25,052 bases of DNA from a virus, in the IMG/VR virus record IMGVR_UViG_3300031758_000536, positions 1-25,052 of that record, one strand, 5' to 3'. The first letter of the stretch is position 1, and the number at the start of each line of letters is the position of its first letter. A program made the translations under genes and the position numbers. This document shows, piece by piece, positions 5,716 to 13,344 of this stretch. Below the pieces are notes generated by a model. It was not told where the DNA came from. It made no database searches and saw nothing but the letters and a program-made list of their open reading frames with translations.

Positions 5716-6361
5716 ATACTCTTGGGTGGTTGGCCACGGTTGCGGTGTTGTTGTTGGTTATGGTGAGACCGCCTTTTTGGTCGATGAGATCGCGGACGAG
5801 TGGGGCGTAGAAAACGAGGTTCTGCGGGCGAATTTTGTCGCAGGTCATGCCTTTGGCGAGCGAGGCGACTTCGGCGGCGGTGAGTGCGGCGTTCCAGATG
5901 CCAACTTCAGCGATTTGACCCTCCATAAATTGAACTCCGTTTAAAGCACTTGGTCCTACTCGCCGCCCCCCTATTGATGATTGAATCAATCCCGATGTTG
6001 GCACATGGGTTGTGTTTGTTGCAACGCCGCCACCATTAAAATAAACAGAACGGCTTTCGTTAGAAGAAAAAACCCCGCAAGCATGGCCCCATGTATTTGC
6101 GCTAAATCCAGTAGTGGTAACTTCGTTTGCATTTGATGCTCCTGACTGCGAGAAAACATTAACAGGGTCTCCAGGGATATCTCCCCTTAATAATAAGCAA
6201 TGATGATTGTTTGTGGCTGTATCATTTATGCAAATTAAAGAAAGAGTGTTTGCAACATTGCTGGTTCTAAACCAACACGCCATTGTCAATGGGGCTGATG
6301 CAACGGGAGCCGAAGGCATTGAAAGAAACTGACTACTCGCTGCTGTAAAAGTTAAGGCCAT
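5708..6361 (-). CDS. LamG/concanavalin-like lectin domain protein (adhesin)
   Basis: A 217-residue protein that reads as a single laminin-G/concanavalin-A jelly roll. Typical pieces are FTAASSQFLSMPSA at the start, TMACWFRT, WGHACGVFSSNE then RSVYFNGG, and the characteristic C-terminal EGQIAEVGIWNAALTAAEV. These domains usually bind sugars, so a receptor-binding role on the tail is likely. The middle of the gene (roughly 5930-6361) is markedly more AT-rich than the surrounding fibre genes, suggesting recent acquisition. It lies 3 bp after the 170-residue gene and overlaps the next start. Confidence 0.75.
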   Translation of the reverse strand: MALTFTAASSQFLSMPSAPVASAPLTMACWFRTSNVANTLSLICINDTATNNHHCLLLRGDIPGDPVNVFSQSGASNANEVTTTGFSANTWGHACGVFSSNESRSVYFNGGGVATNTTHVPTSGLIQSSIGGRRVGPSALNGVQFMEGQIAEVGIWNAALTAAEVASLAKGMTCDKIRPQNLVFYAPLVRDLIDQKGGLTITNNNTATVANHPRVYA

Positions 6362-6364
6362 AAA

Positions 6365-6877
6365 TCAAGCGATTTGCTGCACTTCTACAGCGATCAATTC
6401 GGCATCTCCGGTCATTGTGTCGTTTGTGGCGTCGTCGGCATCGCGGAAGACTTTGATGCGAAAGGTGTCGCCAACGACGAGGGAGTCAATGGCGGTGGCG
6501 GTGATTTCGGCCACGGTGACGATGCCAGATGTTCCGTTTGCGGCAGATGTGGCAAGGGTCGCGGTGTCGAAGGAGTCGGCATCGAGGTCGGTGTTGCAAC
6601 GCATGATTTGTGCGCCCCAGCGGACATTGCCGGAGGTGGCGGTGGAGGCCATCCAGGCGAGGCGGATTTTGAGGCCGCTGGCGAGGTTGGCGTAGTCGGG
6701 GATGACGCCGGAGAAGATCGCGGCTTCGTCGGTGGCGGCGTCGAAATCGAGAACGGCGATGGAGTTTCGCGTGTCCAAGGTGGCGAAGGCGGTGGCGGGG
6801 GGTTGGTTGTCGCGGGCGGAAAATGCTGCGAGGGTTTTGACGGAGGTGCCCGAGGCGAGGATGGGTGTTGCGATCAT
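6365..6877 (-). CDS. putative beta-sandwich tail/virion surface protein
   Basis: A 170-residue protein predicted mainly beta: short strands such as SIAVLDFDAATDEAAIFSG, LKIRLAWMAST, DTFRIKVFRD and AELIAVEVQQIA. The WMA-SGNVRW motif and acidic turns resemble small jelly-roll proteins found in phage adhesion modules, but I cannot name the family. It sits between a short GEIA-domain protein and the LamG protein, with 3-bp gaps on both sides. A fibre subunit or decoration protein is most likely. Confidence 0.6.
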   Translation of the reverse strand: MIATPILASGTSVKTLAAFSARDNQPPATAFATLDTRNSIAVLDFDAATDEAAIFSGVIPDYANLASGLKIRLAWMASTATSGNVRWGAQIMRCNTDLDADSFDTATLATSAANGTSGIVTVAEITATAIDSLVVGDTFRIKVFRDADDATNDTMTGDAELIAVEVQQIA

Positions 6878-6880
6878 GTT

Positions 6881-7249
6881 TTAAGAAAATTGGAGTGAGC
6901 TGCGAGAATTCCACGCGCCTGTTGCCGAGGCTTCGCTGCTGGTGTTGCCGTCTGCGGAGAATTGGGTTCGGGAGATTTCCCAGTCTGGCGCGTCGTAGAT
7001 GGAGCCGGTGGCGGGGACATCCGAATACAGAAGGTATCCGAGGTAGGTGGTGTCTCCTGCGCTGTCGAAAACGAACACGCGGTCAGGGGCTTCGCCTGCT
7101 CCTGCTAGGCGATAGATTTCGCCTGTGGCCGGGTTGCGGCTGTATAGGCGGCGGTCGGCGTGGTTGATGGCGATCTCGCCGAGGGCGAGAGTTGGCGGAA
7201 CTGCTCCGCTCTGGACCGACTTTTTCGGGATGATGGTTGGATTTGGCAT
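6881..7249 (-). CDS. short tail fibre protein with two domains shared with neighbours
   Basis: A 122-residue protein. The N-terminal 50 residues match the start of the 305-residue fibre: a basic start, then LALGEIAINHADRRLYSR corresponding to LQVGEIAFDTTNKSFFIG. This GEIA beta-hairpin domain often begins phage receptor-binding proteins. The C-terminal 60 residues match the end of the 560-residue fibre, including the final EASATGAWNSRSSLQF against TASATGSWANRESLSF. It therefore looks like a minimal fibre made of an attachment domain and a tip domain. It begins 23 bp downstream of the hairpin terminator at 7272-7324. Confidence 0.7.
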   Translation of the reverse strand: MPNPTIIPKKSVQSGAVPPTLALGEIAINHADRRLYSRNPATGEIYRLAGAGEAPDRVFVFDSAGDTTYLGYLLYSDVPATGSIYDAPDWEISRTQFSADGNTSSEASATGAWNSRSSLQFS

Positions 7250-7271
7250 GGGCCGGATTTATTCAGCGGAG

Positions 7272-7324
7272 ATTTTAAACTCCCCCCGCTTGGCGAGGCG
7301 GCATGGGCCGCCCCGCCGGGGAGT
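7272..7324 (-). terminator. strong GC-rich hairpin with T-rich tail
   Basis: On the minus strand a long stem (ACTCCCC plus GGCGGGGCGGC pairing with GCCGCCTCGCC plus GGGGAGT, with one wobble and a small internal loop) closes a 4-nt loop and is followed by TTTAAAAT. It lies 12 bp after the stop of the 305-residue fibre gene and before the next start. It could attenuate transcription between fibre genes; on the plus strand GGGTTTTA also follows the stem. Confidence 0.55.
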
Positions 7325-7336
7325 GGGTTTTATCGA

Positions 7337-8254
7337 CTAGTAGCTGCCACCATCGATGACGCTCTCCATCGCGGAGATACGGCTTTCGTGGTCAGCGACA
7401 TCGGCCTCGACTTCGTCCAGGCGGCTGTCGGCGCTGGCGTTTTCGAGGGTGGTGATGCGGTTCGAGAGGCTGGTGTCGGCTGTCGCCCTGGTGGAGGCTT
7501 CGGCTGTGACCGAGTTTTGGACGCCGGTGATCGCTGAGGCGCGGGCTGTCTGCTCGCTGCTGATCGCGCTCTCACGAGCGGAGGTTTCGGCGGCGAGGTC
7601 GGTGCCGAGGTCAACGATGTCTTGCTCTGCTGCGGAGACACGAGTGGTCAGCGCGGTCGCTGCCGAAACGACGCCATCGATGCGCAGTCCCAACGCTGTG
7701 TCGTCGGCACCACGAGTGCTGATCTCGGAGGCGAGGGCGGCGTTGTTCGAGGTCACATAACCAGCGAAGGCTGTGTCGTTTGTGGAGTCTACGCTATTGA
7801 TGAGGGTGACGATTTCCGCGAAAGAATCGGCATTTGCTCCTGCGGCTGAGAGAATTGCGTCAACGCGATTTTTCTCGGTCGTGATCTTGCCGTCCAAAAC
7901 GGAGTCGGCTGAGGAACGAGCGGAAGCTTCCGAGGTGATCGCGGCAGCGCGGTCCGAAATCTCGGTTGCGAGGTTCGCAGCGATGACGCCTTCGGCTGCG
8001 GTGGCGCGGCTGATTTCGCTGTTGAGGTTCGAGGTCAGAGTCGAGTCGGCCGAGCTGCGGATCGAGGCTTCGGCTGCGACTGCATCGTTGACGAAGGTCT
8101 TTTTCGCAAAGACATGCTCGCCGCCGATTGGCAGAACGCCTTCGGCTGTTCCGATGAAGAAGGATTTGTTTGTTGTGTCGAACGCGATTTCGCCGACTTG
8201 AAGCGAGACCGGCGTGCCGGAACCGCGTTTGATTTTGAGGATGGGATTAGCCAT
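7337..8254 (-). CDS. coiled-coil tail fibre protein
   Basis: A 305-residue protein. The N-terminal 45 residues form the GEIA beta-hairpin attachment domain (LQVGEIAFDTTNKSFFIGT). Almost everything after residue 50 is a long coiled coil rich in Ala, Ser, Thr, Glu and Asp, with recurring (A/S)EASARSSADS-like units (ASIRSSADS, TSEASARSSADS, AEASTRATADT). The C-terminus is a regular heptad coil (LDEVEADVADHESRISAMES). This is the architecture of a trimeric fibre shaft. A C/A-rich leader without a Shine-Dalgarno site precedes its start. Confidence 0.75.
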   Translation of the reverse strand: MANPILKIKRGSGTPVSLQVGEIAFDTTNKSFFIGTAEGVLPIGGEHVFAKKTFVNDAVAAEASIRSSADSTLTSNLNSEISRATAAEGVIAANLATEISDRAAAITSEASARSSADSVLDGKITTEKNRVDAILSAAGANADSFAEIVTLINSVDSTNDTAFAGYVTSNNAALASEISTRGADDTALGLRIDGVVSAATALTTRVSAAEQDIVDLGTDLAAETSARESAISSEQTARASAITGVQNSVTAEASTRATADTSLSNRITTLENASADSRLDEVEADVADHESRISAMESVIDGGSY

Positions 8255-8302
8255 GGCTTTTTAGGTGGTGGTGGTTTGGGTTGGTGTTCGTGGGTGGGTG
8301 AT
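8255..8302 (-). promoter_or_regulatory. C/A-rich leader of the coiled-coil fibre gene
   Basis: The minus-strand leader reads as repeated CACCCACC, CCAACCCA and CCACCACCAC units and has no Shine-Dalgarno motif. It belongs to the leader pattern shared with capsid, tail tube, protease and tail-chaperone genes. Confidence 0.4.
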
Positions 8303-8304
8303 TG

Positions 8305-8532
8305 TCAAAAAGCACCGGCGTCGATGACCGGAATCATGAGCGCGTAGGCGGCTGCGGAGCTGCTCCAGCGGTAGGGCATGCCTTCGTCGAGGGCCATGTA
8401 GAGGCGGTCGGATTTTCCGATGCTTGGGAAGGCCGAGCGGGTTGGGTATTCGACGATGACGGAGGGGAGCGTGAGGTCGAAGGACGAGAGGTCGAGCGTC
8501 TGGGTGATGTTGCTCTCGGTGATTGTCGTCAT
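8305..8532 (-). CDS. small hypothetical protein between fibre genes
   Basis: A 75-residue protein with mixed strand and turn character (TQTLDLSSFDLTLPSVIVEY, DRLYMALDEGMPYRWSSSAA) and no membrane segment. It overlaps the stop of the 560-residue fibre by 4 bases and precedes the coiled-coil fibre. The motif GxPYRW/alanine with DRLYMA is similar to short segments at the ends of fibre proteins, where a small beta domain reports a parameter-like YRW motif. It may be a separated fibre tip or a fibre chaperone. Function unknown. Confidence 0.55.
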   Translation of the reverse strand: MTTITESNITQTLDLSSFDLTLPSVIVEYPTRSAFPSIGKSDRLYMALDEGMPYRWSSSAAAYALMIPVIDAGAF

Positions 8533-10211
8533 TGGAAGGAGAGGCTTTCCCGGTTAGCCCACGAGCCGGTGGCCGAGGCGGTTGAAAGCACGCGACCGGC
8601 GGCGTTGAGGGTGGTGCGTTTGATTGTCCAGGTGGTGGCGGTCTCGGGCAGGGCTGGCGCGACGGGGCGGTTTGCGTTGAGGAGGCGGCCGCTGTAGGTG
8701 GTGAGGCCGTCGAGGCTGGAGTCGAAGGCGAAGAGGTAGAGGGCCGGGTCGATGGGCGGCTGGACGGTGCGCAGGCCAAGGGCCGTGCAGGCGATCTGCG
8801 TGCCTGCGGCGGGCGGGGCGTCGAAGGTGATCGTGCCGCTGGCTTCGCTGACGGTGTAGTCGGTGACGGGTGTCTGCGTGACGCCGTTCAAGGCGACGAG
8901 GACATGCTCGGGGTCGTTGCCCGCGAGGCCGTCGATGGGAAAGGTGGTGGCGGTGCCGTCGCCGTAGCGGATCGTGGAGTTGATCGAGAGGCCGGGAGCC
9001 GAGGCGATGATGTAGGACGAGAGGCCGGTGATCTCGGTGGCGGCGTGCGTGTGGATCGCGTCGGCTTTTGAAAGATCGACCCACAATTTGAAGGCTGGCG
9101 AGGCGGCGGGGTCGAAGGCGGCCCAGTAGCTCGAGCCGGGGGGATATCCGGGGTTCGGCTCGCCGGTGCGGATGTAAAGCTCGCCGTTGTAGCTGACGAC
9201 TTGTCCGGGCCAGTAGTCCGCGCCGTTGTCGTAGGCGCCGCGATAGTCGGCGGCCTCGGGCTGGAGGGCGGTATCGGCGAGAGCACCTTGGGCGGCTGTG
9301 GCTTTGCCGTCGAGGGCGTCGGTGAGGCCGGTGACTTCGGAGATCGCGTGGGTGTGCGCGGAGGGAGCGAAGGTGGAGGGCTTGCCGGTTAGGCTGCTCC
9401 AATCGACGGGCGGGGAGACGGCGACGACGGCGCTGGCGAAGTCGGTGATGTCGGCGGCCGTGTGCGTGTGGGTGTCGAGTTGGGTCTGAAGGGTGCCGAT
9501 GCTGGCGGCTGCTTCCGCGATGCTGTCGAGCGCGGCGGGGTCGAGGTTCGCGGCCAGGTGGTCGATCCGCTGGCCGAGTGCGGTGTCTGCGGAAGTAAGG
9601 GCGGCGAGGTCGGCAGTCAGGCCGGTGATCTCGCCTTTGAGGTGTGTATGCGCAGTGGCTGGGAAGGTGGCGGGCTTGTTCAGCACGCTGTCCCAAGTCG
9701 GTGGCGGGGCGAGTTCCGCGATGGCCTGCGCCGTGCGGAGCGGAGTCATCCATTTCGCATTATCCGTTCCGGCTTCGGCTTCGGCTTGGGTGGCCTTGCC
9801 GTCGGGGATCGCGGCGGGCGTGGCTTCGTCTCCGGTGATGACGCTGTTTTGGAGTTCGACGGCTAGGGTGGCCGTTCGGTGGGCAGTGCTTGGCGCGCCC
9901 CAGCGGATCTCGAGGAGGGCGGAGATGCTGGCGGGGTTGGAAGAAAACGCGGCCTCGACGGGGATGGTATTTAAAACAAGTGTGGTCTCTCCCGGGGCCG
10001 CGTAAGCTAGGAAATTGGAATCGGAGAATTTGGCCTTGAGACCGACGGCGGCGGTGGTGCCTGCGGGGGGCGTGGCGACTGCGCCGTTCTCGACATACAC
10101 GACCTCGATGGGGAGCGTGTCGCGCCGTTTGAGGACGAGGCGGTCGAGCGCGACATTGCTCGCGGCGGACTTGACGAAGCGCCGGTTTTTGAGGTCGAGG
10201 AAAAGTTTCAT
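8529..10211 (-). CDS. long tail fibre/baseplate adhesin with HTH metal-site repeats and a carbohydrate-binding-like module
   Basis: A 560-residue fibre. Residues 1-130 form a beta-sandwich (MKLFLDLKNRRF start) resembling upper-baseplate (BppU-like) N-terminal domains. About 139-164 holds ATQAEAEAGTDNAKWMTPLR, a common fibre motif. The shaft carries four His-Thr-His sites (near 188, 248, 286, 387) each followed by a helix such as EITGL; in trimeric fibres these His pairs bind metal. Residues 323-366 (YDNGADYWPGQVVSYNGELY then W) look like a CBM5/12-type chitin-binding module. The C-terminal 60 residues are shared with the 122-residue protein. It is a paralogue of the 309-residue protein upstream, pointing to duplication in the adhesion module. 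Confidence 0.8.
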   Translation of the reverse strand: MKLFLDLKNRRFVKSAASNVALDRLVLKRRDTLPIEVVYVENGAVATPPAGTTAAVGLKAKFSDSNFLAYAAPGETTLVLNTIPVEAAFSSNPASISALLEIRWGAPSTAHRTATLAVELQNSVITGDEATPAAIPDGKATQAEAEAGTDNAKWMTPLRTAQAIAELAPPPTWDSVLNKPATFPATAHTHLKGEITGLTADLAALTSADTALGQRIDHLAANLDPAALDSIAEAAASIGTLQTQLDTHTHTAADITDFASAVVAVSPPVDWSSLTGKPSTFAPSAHTHAISEVTGLTDALDGKATAAQGALADTALQPEAADYRGAYDNGADYWPGQVVSYNGELYIRTGEPNPGYPPGSSYWAAFDPAASPAFKLWVDLSKADAIHTHAATEITGLSSYIIASAPGLSINSTIRYGDGTATTFPIDGLAGNDPEHVLVALNGVTQTPVTDYTVSEASGTITFDAPPAAGTQIACTALGLRTVQPPIDPALYLFAFDSSLDGLTTYSGRLLNANRPVAPALPETATTWTIKRTTLNAAGRVLSTASATGSWANRESLSFQ

Positions 10212-10283
10212 GCCGCTACGCGAGCGGCGGGTGTCAAATCACTCGGGCTTCCGAGTGGCTTCGGGAGCGGGTGGGAGCGGATT

Positions 10284-10306
10284 GACCACAGAGGACACAG
10301 GGGTCA
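10284..10306 (+). repeat. ACCACAGAGGACAC-type dispersed element (short copy)
   Basis: GACCACAGAGGACACAGGGG lies directly at the stop codon of the propeller-like gene; the same ACCACAGAGGACAC core begins the large inverted repeat at 13226. Such ACAGAGGACACAGAG-type elements are scattered between genes in several GC-rich bacteria. Here it may have supplied the stop codon of the upstream gene. Confidence 0.5.
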
Positions 10307-11485
10307 GGAATTGCCCTGCTGCGCTTTTAGGGCTAAAAAATGAAAATTTGATGTGAGGAATGGACGAGTGGAGTTCCCTGTTATTCCATTGATCAAATAC
10401 TTAAGCGAGCTGCCAAGATACAAAAGACCGTTTGATGAGATGCCGGAGTTTTGGGCTGGTATCTTGCTCGTAACCACTTCGACCCACTCCCCTGCGGTCA
10501 GGTCATAAATCCGGAGAACTCCTGCGGTGCGGCCGCCAGCATTGGAAACCACGAATATCCTGTCTCCACGGATCGAAACGGTAACTCCAACAATGGAGGT
10601 CGCTGCCCCAGTAAATGCCGTCTGCTCGACCCATGAGGCTCCGATTTTTTCAAAAATGGAAACCTTCCCGATTTTTTCTATGACACTATGTCCGTTAGGC
10701 AGACCGTAGTCTGGCGTTCCAACAATAATCTTATTGCCGGAGATGATTGCCCCGCCACGGCCAAAATACTGTTCATAGTGGGTTCCATTAAAGTCCATCG
10801 TAGGGGTCCAGGCGTTCGCGGACCACTCAAAGACTCTCACGCGCCCAGAATTATATTTAGGGGCATTACTATATGGAGATGGAGCCACGAGTGTGGAGCC
10901 GTCTTCCGACAACGAGAGACCTAACTCCCCAAAATACTCACCGAACGGGGAGTTGTATTGCGAAATATTTGACCACGAGGTGCCATTCCATTCGACCGTC
11001 CGAATGATCCCGGTTCCGCCGCTGCCGGTTTCCCCAAAGATTATTTTTTGCTCGTCGGGCGAGATCGTGAGGCTGTTCCCTGCTCGGCTGCCTGTTGTCG
11101 GTCCTATGGTCTGCCCCTTCTGAATCCACTCATCGCCATTCCACTCGTAGATTTTAACAGTCCCGCTAAAATTATTCGCTTTCGGATCACTGGTCGCCAG
11201 AAGATTACCCGAGGCGGAAAGGGCCACATTCGTAGCATTGTTAACGGTGGCCCCTTTTTGTTGAAAAATAGAACCAGAGATATCGTAAACCTTCACGCCG
11301 AGAGGGTCCGAGACCGCAGCGACGGCTCCTGAAGCGCTCAGCGCCGTGGAATAAATGTTTGAGCCAGTCTGAAGCTCGGCGACTGTCGGCCAGATTGGTC
11401 TTCTCCAAACGCGATTTGATCCGAGGTGGATGCTATTTAGTGTCCTGGTGCCGATGCTCGCCTCTGTGGCTGTGGCGAGGTTCAT
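10304..11485 (-). CDS. beta-propeller-like virion protein, putative receptor-binding
   Basis: A 393-residue protein built of repeated blades with WD/FG-GAP character: ALSASGAVAAVSDPLGVKVYD, ALSASGNLLATSDPK then GTVKIYEWNGDEW, SLSEDGSTLVAPSP then GRVRVFEWSANAW, and ISGNKIIVGTPD then GKVSIFEKIGASW. Each unit is 45-55 residues, and six or seven can be traced. The N-terminus (SIGTRTLNSIHLGSNRVWR) matches short phage tail-attachment segments in style. It lies between the two paralogous fibres and is more AT-rich than both. A propeller at a phage tail could bind host polysaccharide or protein; that is inference. It ends at a dispersed repeat element. Confidence 0.7.
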   Translation of the reverse strand: MNLATATEASIGTRTLNSIHLGSNRVWRRPIWPTVAELQTGSNIYSTALSASGAVAAVSDPLGVKVYDISGSIFQQKGATVNNATNVALSASGNLLATSDPKANNFSGTVKIYEWNGDEWIQKGQTIGPTTGSRAGNSLTISPDEQKIIFGETGSGGTGIIRTVEWNGTSWSNISQYNSPFGEYFGELGLSLSEDGSTLVAPSPYSNAPKYNSGRVRVFEWSANAWTPTMDFNGTHYEQYFGRGGAIISGNKIIVGTPDYGLPNGHSVIEKIGKVSIFEKIGASWVEQTAFTGAATSIVGVTVSIRGDRIFVVSNAGGRTAGVLRIYDLTAGEWVEVVTSKIPAQNSGISSNGLLYLGSSLKYLINGITGNSTRPFLTSNFHFLALKAQQGNS

Positions 11486-12415
11486 TTATTCGAGGACCAG
11501 GTAAAGAGTGAGAGGATCAGGTTCGGCCGGCATCGAGGTGACCACCGATATCGTCGTGACATCCAGCGAGGAGGCTATTGCGCCGATGCTGCTGGGCGTG
11601 ATCGGATCGGTGCCTGCGCTGGCGTGGCTGGCTGCGTGGGTGCTTGGAGTGCCTCCCCCTCCGCCGCCGCTTGGCGTTTGCGGCGACCATGCTGTGCCGT
11701 TCCATGTGGCAACCTGCCCAGCAGCTGCGCCACTCTGCGTGATCTGCGCGAGGGGATGAGTGTGCGGGCCTGCGCCTGAGGAGGAAATTGCTTCCGCTAC
11801 GAGGAGCGGAGTCATGATTTTGGTATTGTTTTCCCCGGCGATGGCCTCGCCGTAGGTAGCGCGTGTTGCCGAAATCGCCTGCGCGGTCCGCAGCGGCGTC
11901 ATCCAAGCTGTGTTATCGGCTCCCGCCTCTGCTTGGGCTTGCGTGGCCTTTAGGTCGCTTGTTGCTGAAGTGTAGAAGGCCGGAAGCTCGACAGGCTCTC
12001 CCTCGTCGCCTCGAATGACATCATTTATTAGAACCACAGGCAGAGTCAGCGAGGACGAGACGACGGTGCCAGTCGACCACTCGACCTCGAGCATGGCGTT
12101 GAAAGTGACCGGCTCCTCGGTGAAGGCCGTGGAGATGGCGGTGGTGTTTAGATTGAGCTCGCCTGAGTATACCGTGGCGGTGCCTGCTCCGCTTTGCGTG
12201 AGCGTCGTAAGGGCAAGGAAGTCGCTGTCGTAGTTCGCATTGGCCTTAATCCCGAGCCGCGCCGTGGTGCCTGCGGCGAGTTCCTGCACCTCGCCAGTGC
12301 GGAGGAATACCAGCTCGATAATGTCATTGTCGCGCCTTTTGAATTCCAGCTTAGAGAGCGGCCGGACGGTGGACGACATGAGCTTGCGGGTGTCGAGATC
12401 GAGGTAAATGCGCAT
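11486..12415 (-). CDS. tail fibre protein, paralogue of the 560-residue fibre
   Basis: A 309-residue protein. The chosen ATG 12415 gives MRIYLDLDTRKLMSS, aligning with MKLFLDLKNRRFVKS of the 560-residue fibre; the frame extends upstream but only as antisense to other genes. Further shared blocks are LEFKRRDNDIIELVF/LVLKRRDTLPIEVVY, AGTTARLGIKA/AGTTAAVGLKA and ATQAQAEAGADNTAWMTPLR. A HTH site (GPHTHPLAQIT) occurs near 219, followed by a Gly-rich hinge and a short C-terminal domain. It overlaps no neighbour; the propeller gene starts right at its stop. Likely a shorter fibre carrying the propeller protein or a chaperoned tip. Confidence 0.75.
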   Translation of the reverse strand: MRIYLDLDTRKLMSSTVRPLSKLEFKRRDNDIIELVFLRTGEVQELAAGTTARLGIKANANYDSDFLALTTLTQSGAGTATVYSGELNLNTTAISTAFTEEPVTFNAMLEVEWSTGTVVSSSLTLPVVLINDVIRGDEGEPVELPAFYTSATSDLKATQAQAEAGADNTAWMTPLRTAQAISATRATYGEAIAGENNTKIMTPLLVAEAISSSGAGPHTHPLAQITQSGAAAGQVATWNGTAWSPQTPSGGGGGGTPSTHAASHASAGTDPITPSSIGAIASSLDVTTISVVTSMPAEPDPLTLYLVLE

Positions 12416-12420
12416 GGTGG

Positions 12421-12666
12421 CTATTGTTGTGGCGCTGTCAAACTCTCCCACTTGCCGATCGGGCAACGCTCGGTGGCCATGCGGAGTTTTGCCCATGTCG
12501 AGCACCCGCACTTGCGGCAGCGGCCCGTTCCGTTGAGTGCCTGCGCGTCCCACTCGGGACACGCGCGGCAGGTGGCTTCTCGGGTGGCGAGGGCTTCGGG
12601 TGGGGTGGTGGCGAAGCCTTGGCCTGTAAATCTTGCCGTGGCTTTAAGGAAATCGACGAGCTTCAT
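12421..12666 (-). CDS. small zinc-ribbon-like protein in the tail module
   Basis: An 81-residue protein with seven cysteines in a fixed pattern: CRAC (about 33-36), then CRKCGC, then CP before GKW (ATERCPIGKW). Two CxxC pairs plus a final CPxxKW motif resemble small zinc-binding proteins that occur in phage tail modules next to receptor-binding genes. Zinc binding is likely; the role is unknown. The start overlaps the stop of the 182-residue gene (ATGA), and the paralogous fibre follows 5 bp later. Confidence 0.7.
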   Translation of the reverse strand: MKLVDFLKATARFTGQGFATTPPEALATREATCRACPEWDAQALNGTGRCRKCGCSTWAKLRMATERCPIGKWESLTAPQQ

Positions 12667-13211
12667 GAAAAAATAAATGAAGCGGTTGCGTTGTCTTTAA
12701 TTAAATTACTGCTATCCGGCCCACTCCAAAATGCAGGGAATGGCACTCCGTTAATAGACACAATTATATTTCCTCCACAGCCAAGGGAAAAGCCTCCTCC
12801 CGACGACAAGTGATTTGACCAAATCTGCGCGCAAATATTAGACGGATTTGCGATTCCCAAAATTGGATCTCCGCCTTGGACAAAATGACAAAAATCGAAA
12901 GGTAAGGGCGGCCCAAGCGGATCAGTAGGGTCAAGGCATGAAGTGTATTTCGCCAATGATACGCTTTGCGATTTTGCAGGGAGTTCAAAATACTCAACAG
13001 GATCGGTGTTCGGAGTTTCAGATTTCCATGCGGGCCATGTCCAATTCACAACAACATTTGTCCAATTTCCTAAAATCGTTTTAAGATTCGGGAATTTGTC
13101 TATGTAGTTCGGACAATTACAGCCAGTTGCACAACACGCGCATTCGACGGCGCGGAGGCTGCCGTCGGTCTTGATCTTGATTGCGCCGGAAGATGTGCGG
13201 CCGAGGGTCAT
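12663..13211 (-). CDS. cysteine-rich tail-tip protein of unknown family
   Basis: A 182-residue protein. The N-terminal 45 residues hold a Cys cluster (VECACCATGCNCPNY, six cysteines in 11 residues), with more Cys at about 92, 107, 127 and 144. The rest is Trp/Pro-rich with loops (NWTWPAWKS, LGPPLPFDF, SSGGGFSLGCGG). The cluster could bind metal or form disulfides. From about 12663 to 13130 the DNA is more AT-rich than the neighbours. It lies in the tail-tip position between a 97-residue gene and the zinc-ribbon-like gene. No family recognised. Confidence 0.6.
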   Translation of the reverse strand: MTLGRTSSGAIKIKTDGSLRAVECACCATGCNCPNYIDKFPNLKTILGNWTNVVVNWTWPAWKSETPNTDPVEYFELPAKSQSVSLAKYTSCLDPTDPLGPPLPFDFCHFVQGGDPILGIANPSNICAQIWSNHLSSGGGFSLGCGGNIIVSINGVPFPAFWSGPDSSNLIKDNATASFIFS

Positions 13212-13225
13212 GGGAGAAGCGGTTT

Positions 13226-13332
13226 AACCACAGAGGACACGGAGCACACGGAGAGGAAGGCAGAGGGCGGGTTTGGAATCATTTTAAACATTTCTCTTCT
13301 TGGCCTCCGTGCTCTCCGTGTTCTCCGTGGTG
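13226..13332. repeat. large imperfect inverted repeat of the ACCACAGAGGACAC type
   Basis: The left arm (13227-13260) starts ACCACAGAGGACACGG and continues with GGAG units. The right arm (13298-13332) ends CTCCGTGTTCTCCGTGGT, its near reverse complement. About 37 bp separate them. The element fills the gap between the 97- and 182-residue genes and could form a long hairpin. It resembles REP-like intergenic elements; a short related copy lies at 10284 and a different, GCAGAGGCGCGGAGACGC-type element at 24209. Confidence 0.7.
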
Positions 13333-13344
13333 AAAATTTGCATC

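Noticed and set aside
8554-9753. 399-residue minus-strand frame within the 560-residue fibre gene
   Set aside because: Arg/His-rich shadow in another frame of a GC-rich gene. The 560-residue frame has clear fibre motifs.
5708-12415. Diversity-generating retroelement in the receptor-binding region
   Set aside because: No reverse transcriptase gene, template/variable repeat pair or C-type lectin variable domain is visible in the window; the shared domains are ordinary paralogy.
11486-12562. Long version of the 309-residue fibre
   Set aside because: The N-terminal extension overlaps the zinc-ribbon-like gene. The paralogue shows the true start at MRIYLDLDTRK.
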